A stretch of DNA of 64,000 bases, from NCBI GenBank assembly GCA_963942565.1, contig OZ012689.1, positions 24,043,309 to 24,107,308 of the forward strand. The letters run 5' to 3'. Below are positions 33,415-46,329 of the stretch, piece by piece. Under the pieces are notes generated by a model that was not told the origin of the DNA, did no database searches, and saw only the letters and a program-made list of their open reading frames with translations. Origin of the DNA: Maea johnstoni. Lineage: Eukaryota; Annelida; Polychaeta; Spionida; Magelonidae. Position 1 is the first letter of the stretch. Every line of letters starts with the position of its first letter. Made by a program: the position numbers and the translations under genes.

Positions 33415-33908
33415 GAATTCCTCAACTCATGTTGATGATAAATTAGACACTAGTTACAGCATTCATCTTGTGGGAATGAATCTCGGCTGATGGTGAGAGC
33501 AGAAATTTTCTACCATGTGTCAAGAACATCATCCATGGGCGTTCTGAAACCAGAAATGATTGAAGTTATCAAAAAAAAAATCACTCTTTGTCTTTTGAGG
33601 TCGCAGAAGTCAATCCCTCAACCCATGTTAGTAATAAAATAGACAGTAGTTACAGCATTCATTTTTTGGGAATGAATCTCAGCAGAATTTTTCTACCACA
33701 TGTCAAGAACATCATCCATGCCCATTCTGAAACCAGAAATGATTGAAGTTATCTAAAAAGGAAATAACTGTTTGTCTTTTGGTGTAGTAAAATTCAACCC
33801 CTCAACACATGCTATTAATAAAATAGACAGTAGTTACAGCATTCATCTTATGGGAATGAGTCTCAGCAGAAATTTTCTACCAGGTGTCAAAACATCATCC
33901 ATGGGCAC
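33415..33908. repeat. Tandem triplication, periods 196 and 184 bp
   Basis: Units begin CTCAACTCATG (33421), CTCAACCCATG (33617) and CTCAACACATG (33801) and share AGTTACAGCATTCATYTT and AACATCATCCATG. The third unit is partial. Confidence 0.92.
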
Positions 33909-33984
33909 ACTGGTTGAGGAACCTGTTTATGACAGCAGCTGGGGCAGGTGCAGGAAATCAGGTTTGGAGGACTGTCAGGCTCTT

Positions 33985-34435
33985 CAGGTACAAGCAACAC
34001 TACAGGGACGGCTGAACCCAGCCATGCCTGGAGGACCAGAAACGTCATCTATTTTCAGGAAATATTCACCGCATAAATATTGATGAAAACCCAGACCACA
34101 CCTCTCAAATTGTTTGTGAATGTATTTCTAACTCAAAAGCTAATTTAATACGACTCGGAAATGTTGTTTATTCTACTGATATCTTTCCTACCAGAGCATT
34201 TTTCAGGAAAAGATGTACTGTAGAAATGTAAATGAAAACCCAGACCACAACTATTAAATAGTTTGTGAGTGTATTCTTAATTCAGAAGTTATTTTTGAAA
34301 GTATCGCAGGCCCATACACAACAGGGACTGCAGAACCAAGGCTTGCCTGTAGGACCCAGAAACACTTTCTATTGTGCTAATAGTTTGTGAGTGTATTCTT
34401 ATTTCATAAGTATGACAGGTCTAGATATAATGTTT
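33985..34435. repeat. Mosaic of local duplications
   Basis: GAAAACCCAGACCACA occurs at 34085 and 34232, ATAGTTTGTGAGTGTATTC at 34258 and 34380, and CAGGGACNGCNGAACC at 34010 and 34322. The order implies at least two overlapping duplications. Confidence 0.75.
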
Positions 34436-34485
34436 TCTACTATAGGCAATCATTGACATATAACCAATTCTATTGTGTTCTTGTA

Positions 34486-34920
34486 TTAGATAATTTCCAT
34501 ATTCTTATTGTTAACCTCTATCCTGCCCATTTTCCTCAGTGCAGTGTTAGATGATCTCTGTGGCCTTCTGGGTACAAATTGGTTTGAATTATGACTGAAT
34601 GAAAGTTTAACGATGGACAGATAGATGCAATACTCAATAGGGAGAATTACAAGTCCCGGCAGTGCAATTAGAATGAGACCCAGATGAGTAGATTTAATTT
34701 TGCCATTTGTTACAGGCAGCTCATTCACATGTGAGGACCTTAAAGGACAATTAAACCATGAATAAAACATAGGCCCAAATAGTTTCTTAGAGTATTCTCT
34801 ACTTAAACCCAAGTTCCCACCACTGCCAAGCTTCATACTAGAAGTATATAGCTGTTTAAACACATCCTTGCACACAAGAAATGGAGGCACTGGGAGCGGC
34901 AATTTTAGTCTATTAATAGC
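34486..34920 (-). CDS. Candidate terminal exon or pseudogene fragment, ~145 open codons (unidentified)
   Basis: The minus-strand frame is open from 34920 to a TAA at 34486-34488, the longest non-repeat frame in the window. It has no convincing ATG at its upstream edge, so it would be an exon: possible acceptors are CGCTCCCAG near 34892 and TTTCTTGTGTGCAAG near 34871. The peptide holds SREYSKKLFGPMFYSWFNCP, then a hydrophobic span THLGLILIALPGLVILPIEY that could be a membrane helix, then a basic tail (FVPRRPQRSSNTALRKMGR). Codon choice looks natural, but one frame of this length is nearly expected by chance. I recognise no family. Confidence 0.25.
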   Translation of the reverse strand, partial: AINRLKLPLPVPPFLVCKDVFKQLYTSSMKLGSGGNLGLSREYSKKLFGPMFYSWFNCPLRSSHVNELPVTNGKIKSTHLGLILIALPGLVILPIEYCIYLSIVKLSFSHNSNQFVPRRPQRSSNTALRKMGRIEVNNKNMEII

Positions 34921-35035
34921 TTATCTCAGGGTGTTTGGTACCCATATGTCATTAGCAGTAAGGAAGACCTGGGTGGGCCCAGAATGAAAATGGTGGCCTC
35001 ATTTGGTATTTTTCAAAAGAGTCATTCGCTAAATA
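34921..35035. other. Non-coding linker
   Basis: No feature is seen. Confidence 0.4.
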
Positions 35036-35460
35036 TTTGATGTTCTATTTTAAAGTATCTAAATGCTTTTTCAGATATGGAAGTCCCTTTGGCCTTTCCT
35101 GAATATTTTATGATCTATTTTAAAGTATCTAAATGCTTTTTCCTAAATGGAAGTCCCTTTGGCCTTAGTTTTTATCATCCGTAACCTACAACCAATGTAT
35201 GTTCTGCAGGATACATTTTATGTGAATTTTTGAATTGAAATTTTAGATATGGAAGTCCCTTTGGCCTTCGCTTTTATCTTAGGTAACCTTCAACCAATGT
35301 ATGTTGTGCAGGATACATTTTACGTGAATTTTTAAATGGAAATTTTCGATATGGAAGTTCCTTGGGCCTTCGTTTTTATCTTGGTATAAACCTACAACCT
35401 ATATGTATGTCATGCAGGATACATTTTATGTGAATTTTTCAATTGAAATTCGCTAGTAAG
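35036..35460. repeat. Tandem array, ~65 then ~104 bp units
   Basis: ATGGAAGTYCCTTTGGCCTT recurs near 35078, 35148, 35249 and 35352. The later units also share CAACCAATGTATGTTNTGC and GATACATTTTAYGTGAATTT. The first two units are joined through TTTTAAAGTATCTAAATGC instead. Confidence 0.88.
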
Positions 35461-35834
35461 CAAAAAAATTCAAGATATATTAAAACTTGTTCCACCATAG
35501 TAGAATGGATAATTGAAAATTGTCGTAAAACAATATCACCTAGTCACGTCCATAGTGCATTAGTCTTCAGCATCGCTGAATCCTCCTCCACACTTCATAT
35601 GGTATCTAATCAACGCCTTCCCCTGAGAGAAAGGAATTGGAGCTTTTTATGTTTTTTTCTCAAGAAATTCATCGATATCTTATATAAATATCTCCCTTAG
35701 GGGTGAAATTTGTACTGTGTGGCTTGGATACCTTAATTCTATTTGCGGAGTACTGACTGGGTCCTCTCCATTATATAACCACCAGCCACCAGCAGGCTCT
35801 TTGTTCAAACCCCTTCCTATTAGGAGGGTAGGTG
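35461..35834. other. Non-coding stretch
   Basis: An 85-codon plus-strand frame at 35443-35700 begins within the preceding array and has no domain. Confidence 0.4.
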
Positions 35835-36182
35835 CAGGCCTCAACGCTAACTCAAATATATATCTGGCCCCGTAGGACCAGTATTACTGACAATCTACTA
35901 GCCCTGCAAATATTTTCTGGCCCTACAAATTTTTTTCTTTGACAGTACAAGAATAGTACATTGCATAAAATTCACCAACAACATTTATGTTTATTTATTT
36001 TGTTTACATTTATTTCAAAAACATTTAGGGATATTTTTCAGGGGAAACTTGTTGACAAGAATGTCCCCAAATGTTTACTGGTCATGTAGGACCAGTTGGG
36101 GTCTTTTTTTACTGACCCAAAGCCGTTTTGAGGAACTTTTACTGGCCTTGGGGCAGCTGTTCACTGTTCGCGTTGAGCCCTG
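35835..36182. mobile_element. hAT-like MITE (family G), complete
   Basis: Termini are CAGGCCTCAACGCTAAC and, inverted on the right, CAGGGCTCAACGCGAAC: 17 bp with two mismatches. Flanking 8-mers GGTAGGTG and AGAAGGTT match at five of eight positions. The interior repeats GGACCAGT and ACTGGCC/ACTGGTC words. A related fragment lies near 58540-58605. Confidence 0.75.
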
Positions 36183-36739
36183 AGAAGGTTTCAAATTCTT
36201 GATCTTTGATGTTGACTCAACCAGCTTTATGCCAACTACTAATTATCTGTCTACAGTTGTTATTGACAAGCTGTGATTTCGAGATGTTCCCCCATGTGAC
36301 AAGCCAGTGGTGACCCTACAACCCTCATCCTGTAGAGAGGTGTGCCTGACAGCTGGGAAGACTTGTGGGCCAGATGAATCCCTTTCCAGATTGCTGGATT
36401 AAAATCTTGAGTGGGACACTGCATGTGAATGCATGTTCTTAAACAAATGGATATGGGGCATAAAGTCAGCAAGAGGAAGCTCCATTATAAGCCCATAAAG
36501 CGATCAAATGGATATTTCATGTCCAATTTTTGTAGTAACTTCATCGTATTCAGTCCCCTTAGCAGAAAAAAATGTCTCTTTTCGCTGCATTCACTACTTG
36601 CAACTCATTCTAATACCATGGTCTACGACAGAAGGTCATCGGTTCACTTGGGAAACTGCGAATAAAAAAGTTGGTCCCATCTGGTATGCGGCTATAGAAG
36701 AATTTACAGGATATTTCATGTTCTATTTCTGTACATGAG
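36183..36739. other. Non-coding stretch
   Basis: GGATATTTCATGTYCNATTT occurs near 36510 and 36709, a short direct repeat. No gene is supported. Confidence 0.4.
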
Positions 36740-37119
36740 CAGGGGTCCAGCTAGCCACTAGCCCCATAGCCAATGGCTAGAGAAAATTGTGTTGGGCTAT
36801 AATAATATTTGCCTAATTGTAGCCCGGCTGGCTATAAGAAAAGTGAAATTTTAATATCAAGCTCAGAGCAATATCAATAATAAAACCAGTTGAAAAACAC
36901 CATTTGACACACCAGTTGTCCTTATTATGTATACAATTCCAATACACACAAGAATAGTAAAAAGATAGCTTACACCTTTAAAAACTGTTTTTGTGGAAGG
37001 GGTGCAGCGGTACTTCAGTATGAGAAAATATAGGGCTATAAGACCTTGGGTGGGGCTATGGCGATTCGAAAACCTGAGTCCGGTGGGCTCTTAGAGTTTT
37101 TAACCTAAGCCTGACCCTG
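36740..37119. mobile_element. DNA element with CAGGG ends, 380 bp
   Basis: Left end CAGGGGTCCAGCTAGCC, right end (inverted) CAGGGTCAGGCTTAGG. Identical ATGAG pentamers touch both ends (36735-36739 and 37120-37124). CAGGG ends suggest hAT, but a 5-bp duplication would be atypical, so the superfamily is left open. Confidence 0.6.
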
Positions 37120-37218
37120 ATGAGGCATCTTTGCTTTCTTCAGCTTCCATGGCAAGAATAGCCCATTTATGCCTCGAGGTCTTAATAAGTATCATCTGAA
37201 ATTATAACATTTTAAAAA

Positions 37219-37262
37219 TTAATCCATTCATGCCTGGATATCTTCTTGCCAAGTGTCTTTGG
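37219..37262 (+). mobile_element. Family B terminal fragment
   Basis: TTAATCCATTCATGCCTGG followed by ATCTTCTTGCCAAG; the rest is missing or replaced by the (AT)n tract. Confidence 0.45.
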
Positions 37263-37312
37263 GTCTGTCATACTAAAAAAACACATAAAAAACATGTTGG
37301 AATGAGGAATGT

Positions 37313-38515
<1,203 letters not shown>

Positions 38516-38675
38516 CTCTAGGAAAAAATGTATTTGAATAATATTTAAAGGGTAATTGTTAGTTCTATTCTGAGTTACATTTCTCCTTCGAATATTTTCC
38601 CAACTATGCTTTCACCTGAAAGATTTTTCATAATTTTGTGACTGTTTCCACTGCTACCAGTATTTATGTGTTAAT
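38516..38675. mobile_element. Family B MITE, decayed
   Basis: Contains TTTCTCCTTCGAATATTTTC and ACTATGCTTTCACCTGAAAG; edges unclear. Confidence 0.45.
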
Positions 38676-38859
38676 GATTTTAAAATCATTAATAAATGAA
38701 TGTGATCCTCTCATGTGAGGAATCATGTTTCTAAAAGAAAACTCCCAAAGTGCGTAATTCAATGCCTGCTATTATAGTGAGTGGGCAATATAATCGCCAG
38801 CAAAATAGGTAGGATAGGATTATAAAGGGGTTTTCAGCATAGGAACCGTATCAAGTTAT

Positions 38860-39360
38860 ACATCAGCAGTCTGTTGTTTGTGACTACCTAATTTGTGAGC
38901 CCGCGTGCGTCACTCCTACAATGTGGTATTTTTTCCCTGAGAAGATTGGATGTAGAGCGGCATCCCTCCCGACATGGAGCACATCTTGATTGTGCTCGGC
39001 GGGTGCCGGCGGGTCACGACCCACGCCATATATGGTGACCCCCCGGCCTGCAGGCATGGTTGAGAAATAACGCAGTTATTAACCTATTGATTAGGGTCCT
39101 TGTCGGACTTAGCACCTTGTAATACTCTGTCACTAGTAATAACACGTAACAACTCAAGACGGGCGAAAAAGCTGCTAAATGTGCATGCTGATGATTAACC
39201 TTTGACCCCGCAGATGACCAGGGGGAGAGGCAGGGCGAAGCAGAAGTGAAAACGGGGATTAAAGTTTACTCAGGGTATTGACGAACTGTCCGAGTGGATC
39301 TCGTCACGGCTAAGAGGATGAATCAATGAGATGCCTAGACGAATAATCTTATGCACTCTG
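38860..39360. promoter_or_regulatory. GC-rich unique island with a CArG box, strong candidate regulatory element
   Basis: A 500-bp GC-rich block in AT-rich surroundings. It holds CCATATATGG at 39026-39035, a perfect serum response element core (CC, six A/T, GG), and TTAACCTTTGACCCCG near 39195, which resembles an HNF4/RXR DR1 site and a TCF word. GTGCCGGCGGGTCACGACCC is a further GC-rich segment. No open frame of note crosses it. The regulatory role is inferred. Confidence 0.35.
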
Positions 39361-39370
39361 GTCAAACCTG

Positions 39371-39371
39371 C

Positions 39372-39405
<34 letters not shown>
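39371..39405. repeat. (CAT)n microsatellite
   Basis: About 33 bp of pure ATC triplets. Confidence 0.95.
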
Positions 39406-39418
39406 TGCCTGCTTGACC

Positions 39419-39610
39419 GCATCAACCAGAATACCTGGCAGAGGAGCATCTTCATGATTTAGATGTAGTTAGGGGATAGAACCGGTATTTGGTATTGAAC
39501 CGAGTACCGCATCTTTGACCCGATCAACCAGCATACCTGGCAGAGGGGCATCTATATGATTAGATGTAGTTAGGGGATAGAACCAGTATTTGGTATTAAA
39601 CCGAGTACTA
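39419..39610. repeat. Tandem doublet, period 102 bp
   Basis: ATCAACCAGNATACCTGGC occurs at 39421 and 39523; both units end with GGTATTRAACCGAGTAC. A family A copy begins just after the second unit. Confidence 0.92.
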
Positions 39611-39614
39611 CTGC

Positions 39615-39825
39615 TTAAAACCCTTCCAATGCTAAGGCTTACTTTCGTCCTAAGCACAAGGTTTTAGGAAGCATGATCTTAACCCCGTCATGTTGGTATT
39701 CATTGGATAGCTATCAGTGAGTTCTCTCAGATGTGTACCCATGTGCCTGTGTTTCAGTCATTTTTTAGGGTTTTCTTTGCATTTTTTGTATTGATCGTAT
39801 TAGTTAACAGCAGCATAAGGGTTAG
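39615..39825 (-). mobile_element. Family A MITE, near complete
   Basis: Left end CCCTTCCAATGCTAAGGC, right end AACAGCAGCATAAGGG, flanks slightly decayed (TTAAAA and TTAG). Confidence 0.88.
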
Positions 39826-40502
39826 TCCCTTGCCCACATCTAAATCAAATAGGGAAATGTAGGGTATCAATCAAGGTCTGTTTATCACTACATCTTTGTG
39901 GTATAAAATTGCCTGGACATCTCTGCTGTTGACTAGGAAACCTTTGGAAGTTGCAGTTCTTAATTCAACAAAATTAGGGAAGCAGGCAGTATCATGAAAT
40001 TTTGTTAAAGTACATATTGTGAATTAAGTATTAAATGTATCGTATTGGAAAAAACTTAAATGATGCCAAGGACCATTGAGAAGTACCTCAGATACTTCAA
40101 AAATGAATTGATAAATCCAAACACCCCCCCCCCCCCCAAAAAAAAAAAAATCTCATTTTCTAATAAGATTAAGTAACTCAATTTTATGTTTTGGCAAGTA
40201 AAAAATTGGATTCTGACAATCAAAACGAAATACTCAATATCAAACCCTGTAGGTGCCTTGGTTTTTCATTTCTTTCACTCGTAAGTTTAAAACATTTTTT
40301 TTCTTAATTTCTTGCATTGATGAATCAACCTTAATTCCAACAAAGTTGTTTAAATATGATGAATGAAAACAGACCATTTTTGGGTGCAACTGGAATGAAT
40401 GGTATATCGTCCTCCTCAGCTATCTAGCAGTCAGTGTCAGTGCCCTCTTCTGGGGTGTTGAACTGGTTATAAAATAGTGATATACTAAATGGTGCTGATA
40501 GT
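39826..40502. other. Non-coding stretch with C/A homopolymers
   Basis: A run of C then A lies at 40124-40150. TGAACTGGTTATRAAATAG occurs at 40459 and 40737, flanking the next family A copy. Confidence 0.5.
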
Positions 40503-40785
40503 TTAACCCTTATGCTGCTGGTGGGTAATTTGGCCAATACAAAATGATGCAAAAAAAACTTTAAAAAATGACTGAGCCCCTGGCACATGGGTACTCATCT
40601 GAGACTGCTCAGTGAGAGCTATCCCTTGAATACCAACATGACAGGGTTTAGATGTTTTTCACAAATCTTTGCATCCTTGGCCTATAGATGAAAGTAGTCT
40701 CGGCATAGGAAGGGTGAACTCACTTTTAGGGCGTTGAACTGGTTATGAAATAGTAATATACTAAATGGTGCTGATAGTTTATAAT
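40430..40785. repeat. ~45-bp direct repeat flanking a family A copy
   Basis: GTTGAACTGGTTATAAAATAG (40457) and GTTGAACTGGTTATGAAATA (40734) are each followed by ATACTAAATGGTGCTGATAG, so the MITE lies between two copies of a duplicated host segment. Confidence 0.85.
40503..40718 (+). mobile_element. Family A MITE, complete
   Basis: TTAA then CCCTTATGCTGCTGGTGG; right end CGGCATAGGAAGGG then TGAA. Confidence 0.9.
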
Positions 40786-41302
40786 GCCCCAGGCTGACCA
40801 TTAATCAATTAACTTTATTTCATCAGAGGCTTCCCTCCCCCCTTTACCCTTGTTCTGACTATAAATTTAGATACTGCCTCATTCAGTTTTCATGGCCTCT
40901 AAAAGAATATGATTGCTGTCTTAAAATTGTCTACTCCCTTTTTCCACATTACCCCCTTTCCAAAAAAACATAAAATTTTATTTGAAGTATATTTTACTGA
41001 AGATAATTGATTTACACGACAGGAAATTGCGTTAAAGAATTACAATAAGTGGGTCTGCATGAATAATAACCATTAGGGGGATGCATAGATAAATTGCACA
41101 TATATAATATGTACATTTATTGAATGAGACATGTAAAATTGTGATGACAAATATGGGCAAATTTTTCTCAAAACAGAATATAAAGTCAATATTGTTTCAA
41201 TCAATCAAAAACCCTAGTTTTTAAAGAAATTGGAGTCTCAATTGAAAAAAATATATAGATATATTTATTATATATATTTCAAATATATATTTCATTTTAC
41301 TG
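40786..41302. other. Non-coding AT-rich stretch
   Basis: Nothing recognisable. Confidence 0.5.
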
Positions 41303-41640
41303 ATAGCAGATTGGTGTAAGGTGTTGTCACTGGCTGATCATTGTCTCCCACAACAGCCTGGGTTTCATTCCAGCCTATCGATGTGAGAATGTTGGCAGTG
41401 ACTTAGGGTTAGGTGGTGGTTTTCACTGGGTACTTCACCACCGGGTTTCCTCCACCAGATATGGCAAAATTCCAAAACCCAAATCCAAGAGTATGCGATT
41501 AAGCCGAGAATTATTCCCAGGGATTTCTGTGATCGTAATGGGATAATCTCTGTGATGGATTAGAGCTGGGTATCGCAAAGGCATGTGGGCCTGTGCGCCA
41601 AGGCCTGTACTATTGAGATGATTGGTGTCGCCCCCTAGGG
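41303..41640 (+). mobile_element. tRNA-like SINE
   Basis: The head reads GATTGGTGTAAGGTGTTG and ends with GGTTTCATTCC at 41361-41371, a near match to the Pol III B-box (GGTTCNANTCC). It is followed by TTAGGGTTAGGTGGTGG and CACCGGGTTTCCTCCACC, a body of the kind common in invertebrate SINEs. The 3' end and tail are not clear. Inference from architecture; no second copy is in the window. Confidence 0.45.
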
Positions 41641-41787
41641 ACAACGATGATGCACTAGATTTTTCGGCAATCCTCCCAAGCTTGAAATCTGATAGATATG
41701 CGATGCTAGAATCAGTCGTGCCTTGGTGACCATTTTCCTCCGCCTGGATTCACTGCAGATCTGATGAGAAGAGAGTGCTATGTCAGA

Positions 41788-42285
41788 TTAACCTATTCAT
41801 GCTTAGAGTTCCCCGAGGAAAGTTTCATCTGGATCATAGTCTTAGCCCGCAAGGCGTCTGGGTGTCTTTTTGGACACCCAAACCCTCAAAAATCACCCCT
41901 CAGGACACTCACATATTTTTGTGAGGAATTTTTCATTAAAGTATAATTTCCATGACATTGTATATTATACCTTATTTTGATAAGTTTATACATGTTTAGG
42001 GTTAAAATCTGAGTATACTGTGGTCCCACTTGAACACTTGGATGCCCAAAAGTTTTATAATTACCAATTTTGGGCACCCAGTTTCTAAATCCTGGCTAAG
42101 ACCCTGATCTGGATCTATGATGACTGTGAAAGTTTCTTAGGATTAGAGTGGGAATTCACAAAATATTGAAAGGGGAGGTGGAGATTGTGTTGTGGTAAAC
42201 ATATGTCCTTCAGTATATGCTCTGGTCAAAAAGGTATTAGCATATAGTCAGGTCTTTTTGGGCACTGCAGGCATGAATGGGTTAT
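41788..42285 (+). mobile_element. Family B MITE interrupted by a family C element
   Basis: Left end TTAACCTATTCATGCTTAG, right end GGCATGAATGGG then TTAT. Removing the nested element and one copy of its 8-bp duplication leaves 218 bp, the normal family size. Confidence 0.85.
41835..42106 (-). mobile_element. Family C hAT-like MITE, complete, with exact 8-bp target duplication
   Basis: Starts CATAGTCTTAGCC, ends GGCTAAGACCCTG, 272 bp. The 8-mer ATCTGGAT flanks it exactly at 41827-41834 and 42107-42114. This copy fixes the family boundaries and supports hAT membership. Confidence 0.92.
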
Positions 42286-42607
42286 TGTATAATACACAAG
42301 ATTTTTAACCTTTTCATAACCACTACTATTAGATTATCAGACTTTATTGAAATGTGACTAAAATACCAAAGAAATGCTACGATCATTGCCACCTAAAATG
42401 GCTACTGAGGTTGAATGATCCCCAGGAAGGTTGAACACATTCACCAAATTAACAAAACAAGCCTGCTTGAAAATATATGATTACCATGTACAGGAGTGAG
42501 CTTTTTAAACCCAATATTTATTTTCCTATTAGAAGTACAACCTAGTAGCACATTGTTGTGATGTATGCATTCGTCTATATCTTTATTTAATAAATGAAAG
42601 ATTCCCA
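42286..42607. other. Non-coding stretch
   Basis: Nothing recognisable. Confidence 0.45.
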
Positions 42608-42930
42608 TTTAATAATAATAATAATTGGAATTTATATAGCGCCTTTTCCATTCATAAAATGTTCAAAAGCGCTGCACATTGTCATAGTTTGAGTAATAGT
42701 CCACAACGCCTCAATGGGCGAGCCTGAAAAGGTGTGTTTTGAGACACTTCTTGAAGGCCTGACACGATGTAGAATCCTTCAGGTGTTGTGGAAGCGCATT
42801 CCATAATCTCGGTGCACTAATGCACTTAGGTCTCTGCTGGTTCTCCTTTAGCGGGTTGGCCTGGTCGCTATATACATGTGCGGCATTATTGAGGGCTGTC
42901 TATGGTGCTTCTGCAACTGAGAGACCCCTT
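42608..42930. repeat. Dispersed invertebrate repeat with AAT tail and TTTATATAGCGCCTTTT motif
   Basis: An AATAATAATAATTGG start is followed by AATTTATATAGCGCCTTTTC and AAGCGCTGCACATTG, a repeat type I have seen in many invertebrate genomes. The part GCGGGTTGGCCTGGTCGC to CTGCAACTGAGAGACCCC recurs at 63550-63660. Confidence 0.65.
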
Positions 42931-43856
<926 letters not shown>

Positions 43857-44039
43857 TTAACCTTTAATTTTGACCATGGCAATGTTTAATGTTTTTGGGT
43901 GAGACACGTTTTGTAGGGTGCTAGACAATTTGCCTGTGGTGGCAGCCCCTTTCTTCTGAAGGCTCCCTTTCTAATGCTACAAACTCATTATTTTTTGAAT
44001 GCTGATTTTCAAATGTAATTTATTTCCTCAATATGTATT

Positions 44040-44123
44040 ATAATGTTGCATTTCTTCTCTTTTGCAGGTATGTATACTTTTCTACCTTGTGCCTTGTCAA
44101 AACATCCAGAATGGTAAGTCACC
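44040..44123 (+). other. Candidate recursive splice site with a 46-nt RS-exon, or a micro-exon
   Basis: TTTCTTCTCTTTTGCAG (AG at 44066-44067) is a very good acceptor and runs straight into GTATGTAT, a good donor. After 46 nt, CCAGAATG is followed by GTAAGTC (GT at 44114-44115). The 14-mer TTGCAGGTATGTAT and the 10-mer ATGGTAAGTC are identical to the site at 15220-15297, with similar spacing. One frame (VCILFYLVPCQN) is open across the block. Recursive splicing, a duplicated micro-exon and a dispersed repeat are all possible. Confidence 0.4.
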
Positions 44124-44669
44124 ATAGGTAGTCCCTATGATAATAGTCATTATTATTGCTTGCTTTGGATTGTCCAATCAGCAATCAGGATTCTTACCAT
44201 GTGACCGGTCATGAAATCCCCATAATGCCCTGTGAAGCAGGGCATTAAATGTCACCTCATAATGCCCTCCAGGGCTTATTGTTGGTCGGCACACTATATA
44301 TCATAAGATACCATTAATTAGACCACAAGAAACTTTGTATGCAGGGAAGCAATAATAAAAACCTTAGTGACTGTTCACCAGGGCAGTATGTGCATTAAAG
44401 GCTTTACTAAAGTAATACATATCATCTTTTAGACTATGTGTTTATCTGGATGGGAACCAATGTTAATAGGTGGTAGCTTAGTTCTAGGTTTCTAGTTGTC
44501 TCACTGTTGTAGTGGTGATCCCAAAATACATATTTTGAAAACTAGCATTTTACAATGATTTTTGATGTGTTCTATTTCTGACAGAATACAGTATAAAGTC
44601 TTGATAAATGTCAAAACCATATATGGTAGATTTTAAGGCTATATCTATAGAATATTAAGGCCCAAGTGC
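44124..44669. other. Non-coding stretch
   Basis: CATAATGCCCTSTGAAGC and CATAATGCCCTCCAGGGC near 44221 and 44260 form a small repeat. No gene is supported. Confidence 0.4.
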
Positions 44670-44900
44670 AAATACAAGTAGTATGATCCTAAAATGCATG
44701 GATTTTCTAGGAAATCCCATGCACTTTTGTTAAGGGTATTGTTGAACTCTGTAAGTGGGCCACATGGCAGCCCTAAAATACTAAGTGAAGCTGGGAATGC
44801 CCAGTAACTCATAGGATAATGCAGGGAAGATGCAGGGATTTTCTAGGATATCCCAGGCACTTTTGGTAAGGATATTGTTAAACTGTTTAAGTAGTCCGCA
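44670..44900. repeat. Dispersed repeat with CTGGGAATGCCCAG palindrome, two tandem units
   Basis: GGATTTTCTAGGAAATCCC (44700) and GGATTTTCTAGGATATCCC (44837) are each followed by GCACTTTTGNTAAGG and CATGGCAGC. The same elements occur once at 19621-19725. Confidence 0.8.
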
Positions 44901-46329
44901 TGGCAGCTCGGAATCTTAGTGTAATTAAGCCCTGCAAGTGGTTGTATGACCATGCACATCATACCGTAGTATATCATGTACACAACACCACAGAATTGGC
45001 TGGTTCAAAGGAAATACGCATGAAATATTCAGAAAGGTTGAATGGTAGTGATCTAGGGGGCTGTTTAAAGGCATGACATTTTGCTCCTTGCCATTAGTTT
45101 TAATGAGATGCATGCTGAAAGCCTTTGATGCCCACACCTGGCTTGATTGGGAACGACAGGTAAAAATGCCTGCTCTAATCTAATGCCGATCAGTCATGTC
45201 ATGTTAGCTGTGTCTTGTTAAAGGACTCCTTTCGCATACTTTCATGTAATCCACATGCACAATGTGGTGTAGGGCATCAAGGGAAAAAAATATTTTTGAA
45301 GAAGAAGAATATTTTGGGGTTTATTCCGTACTTGTCAACTATGGCCATCATGTTAACATACTGTATACGGCTTTATTTTGGAGTGCTAAAAAATTTGCTT
45401 TACAACCAGCCACGCTGGAGGGTATTTGTGCTACTTTAAATCTACGCAGATAAGCACTCAAACTTAAACAAATACAAAGCAGTACGTTTATTTGAAACAT
45501 GTCTTTTTTGTTCTTTCATGGGGAGCGCAAAAACAGTGAAAATTATTTTCCTGTCAAAAATACCAGTTATACAGTATCAATTTCTCAGAGGTGAGAAATG
45601 TACACCGAGATTGTATTTGTTACTGTACCTTGTGTCTAAACAGTAGATAATGATTGAAGATTTTTATTTATTGAATGTTAGTAAAAAGAATTGATTGTAA
45701 ATCCTAGTGAGAGCAAAGAATGAATATACCTATAGGTATCCAAGCTTATCCTGCAAACTCCTTAACATTTTCTAACCTAGACACATGATGATTTTTTTGA
45801 GATCTATAAAATGTCATGTGTTCTGCAGAATTTACCTTTGAAACTCACTCCAGGTTATAAATTTTGACATCATCCACTAGATAAGAAGTATTTTTCAATC
45901 AAAAGAAAGCAATTTGCAAAATATTTGTTTATTGCATTCTATTATTTATCAATTGGAAATGTTTTCCATTCTACAGAAATCAGTGTGGAAATTATTTGTA
46001 TTTATTACATTCCTGTCCATTCCTAAAACTCCATTCAGCAAATTTGGGTAAGATAACTCATTCCCTATCATTTCCCATTCTCGTGCAATCAAAATGAGAA
46101 ATAGCTGTCCACCACTGTGACATTGCTACATTGTGTGCAGTCTATTGTGTCCTGTACTGAATAGTTGGCCTAATCAACATCGGCAGCCGATAGCATTGTA
46201 CTGGGGGAAAGCTAGCAATTAATTCACCACCAGTAATTAAGGAAGATAAATACCACACAAATTGATCCAATTACCAGACAGGCACACAACAATAATTGGA
46301 AAGGAAAGGTCTTATTCACCCCCACGAAA
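44901..46329. other. Long non-coding AT-rich stretch
   Basis: About 1.4 kb, one of the longest repeat-poor stretches. Frames at 45215-45453 are short and featureless. Confidence 0.5.
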
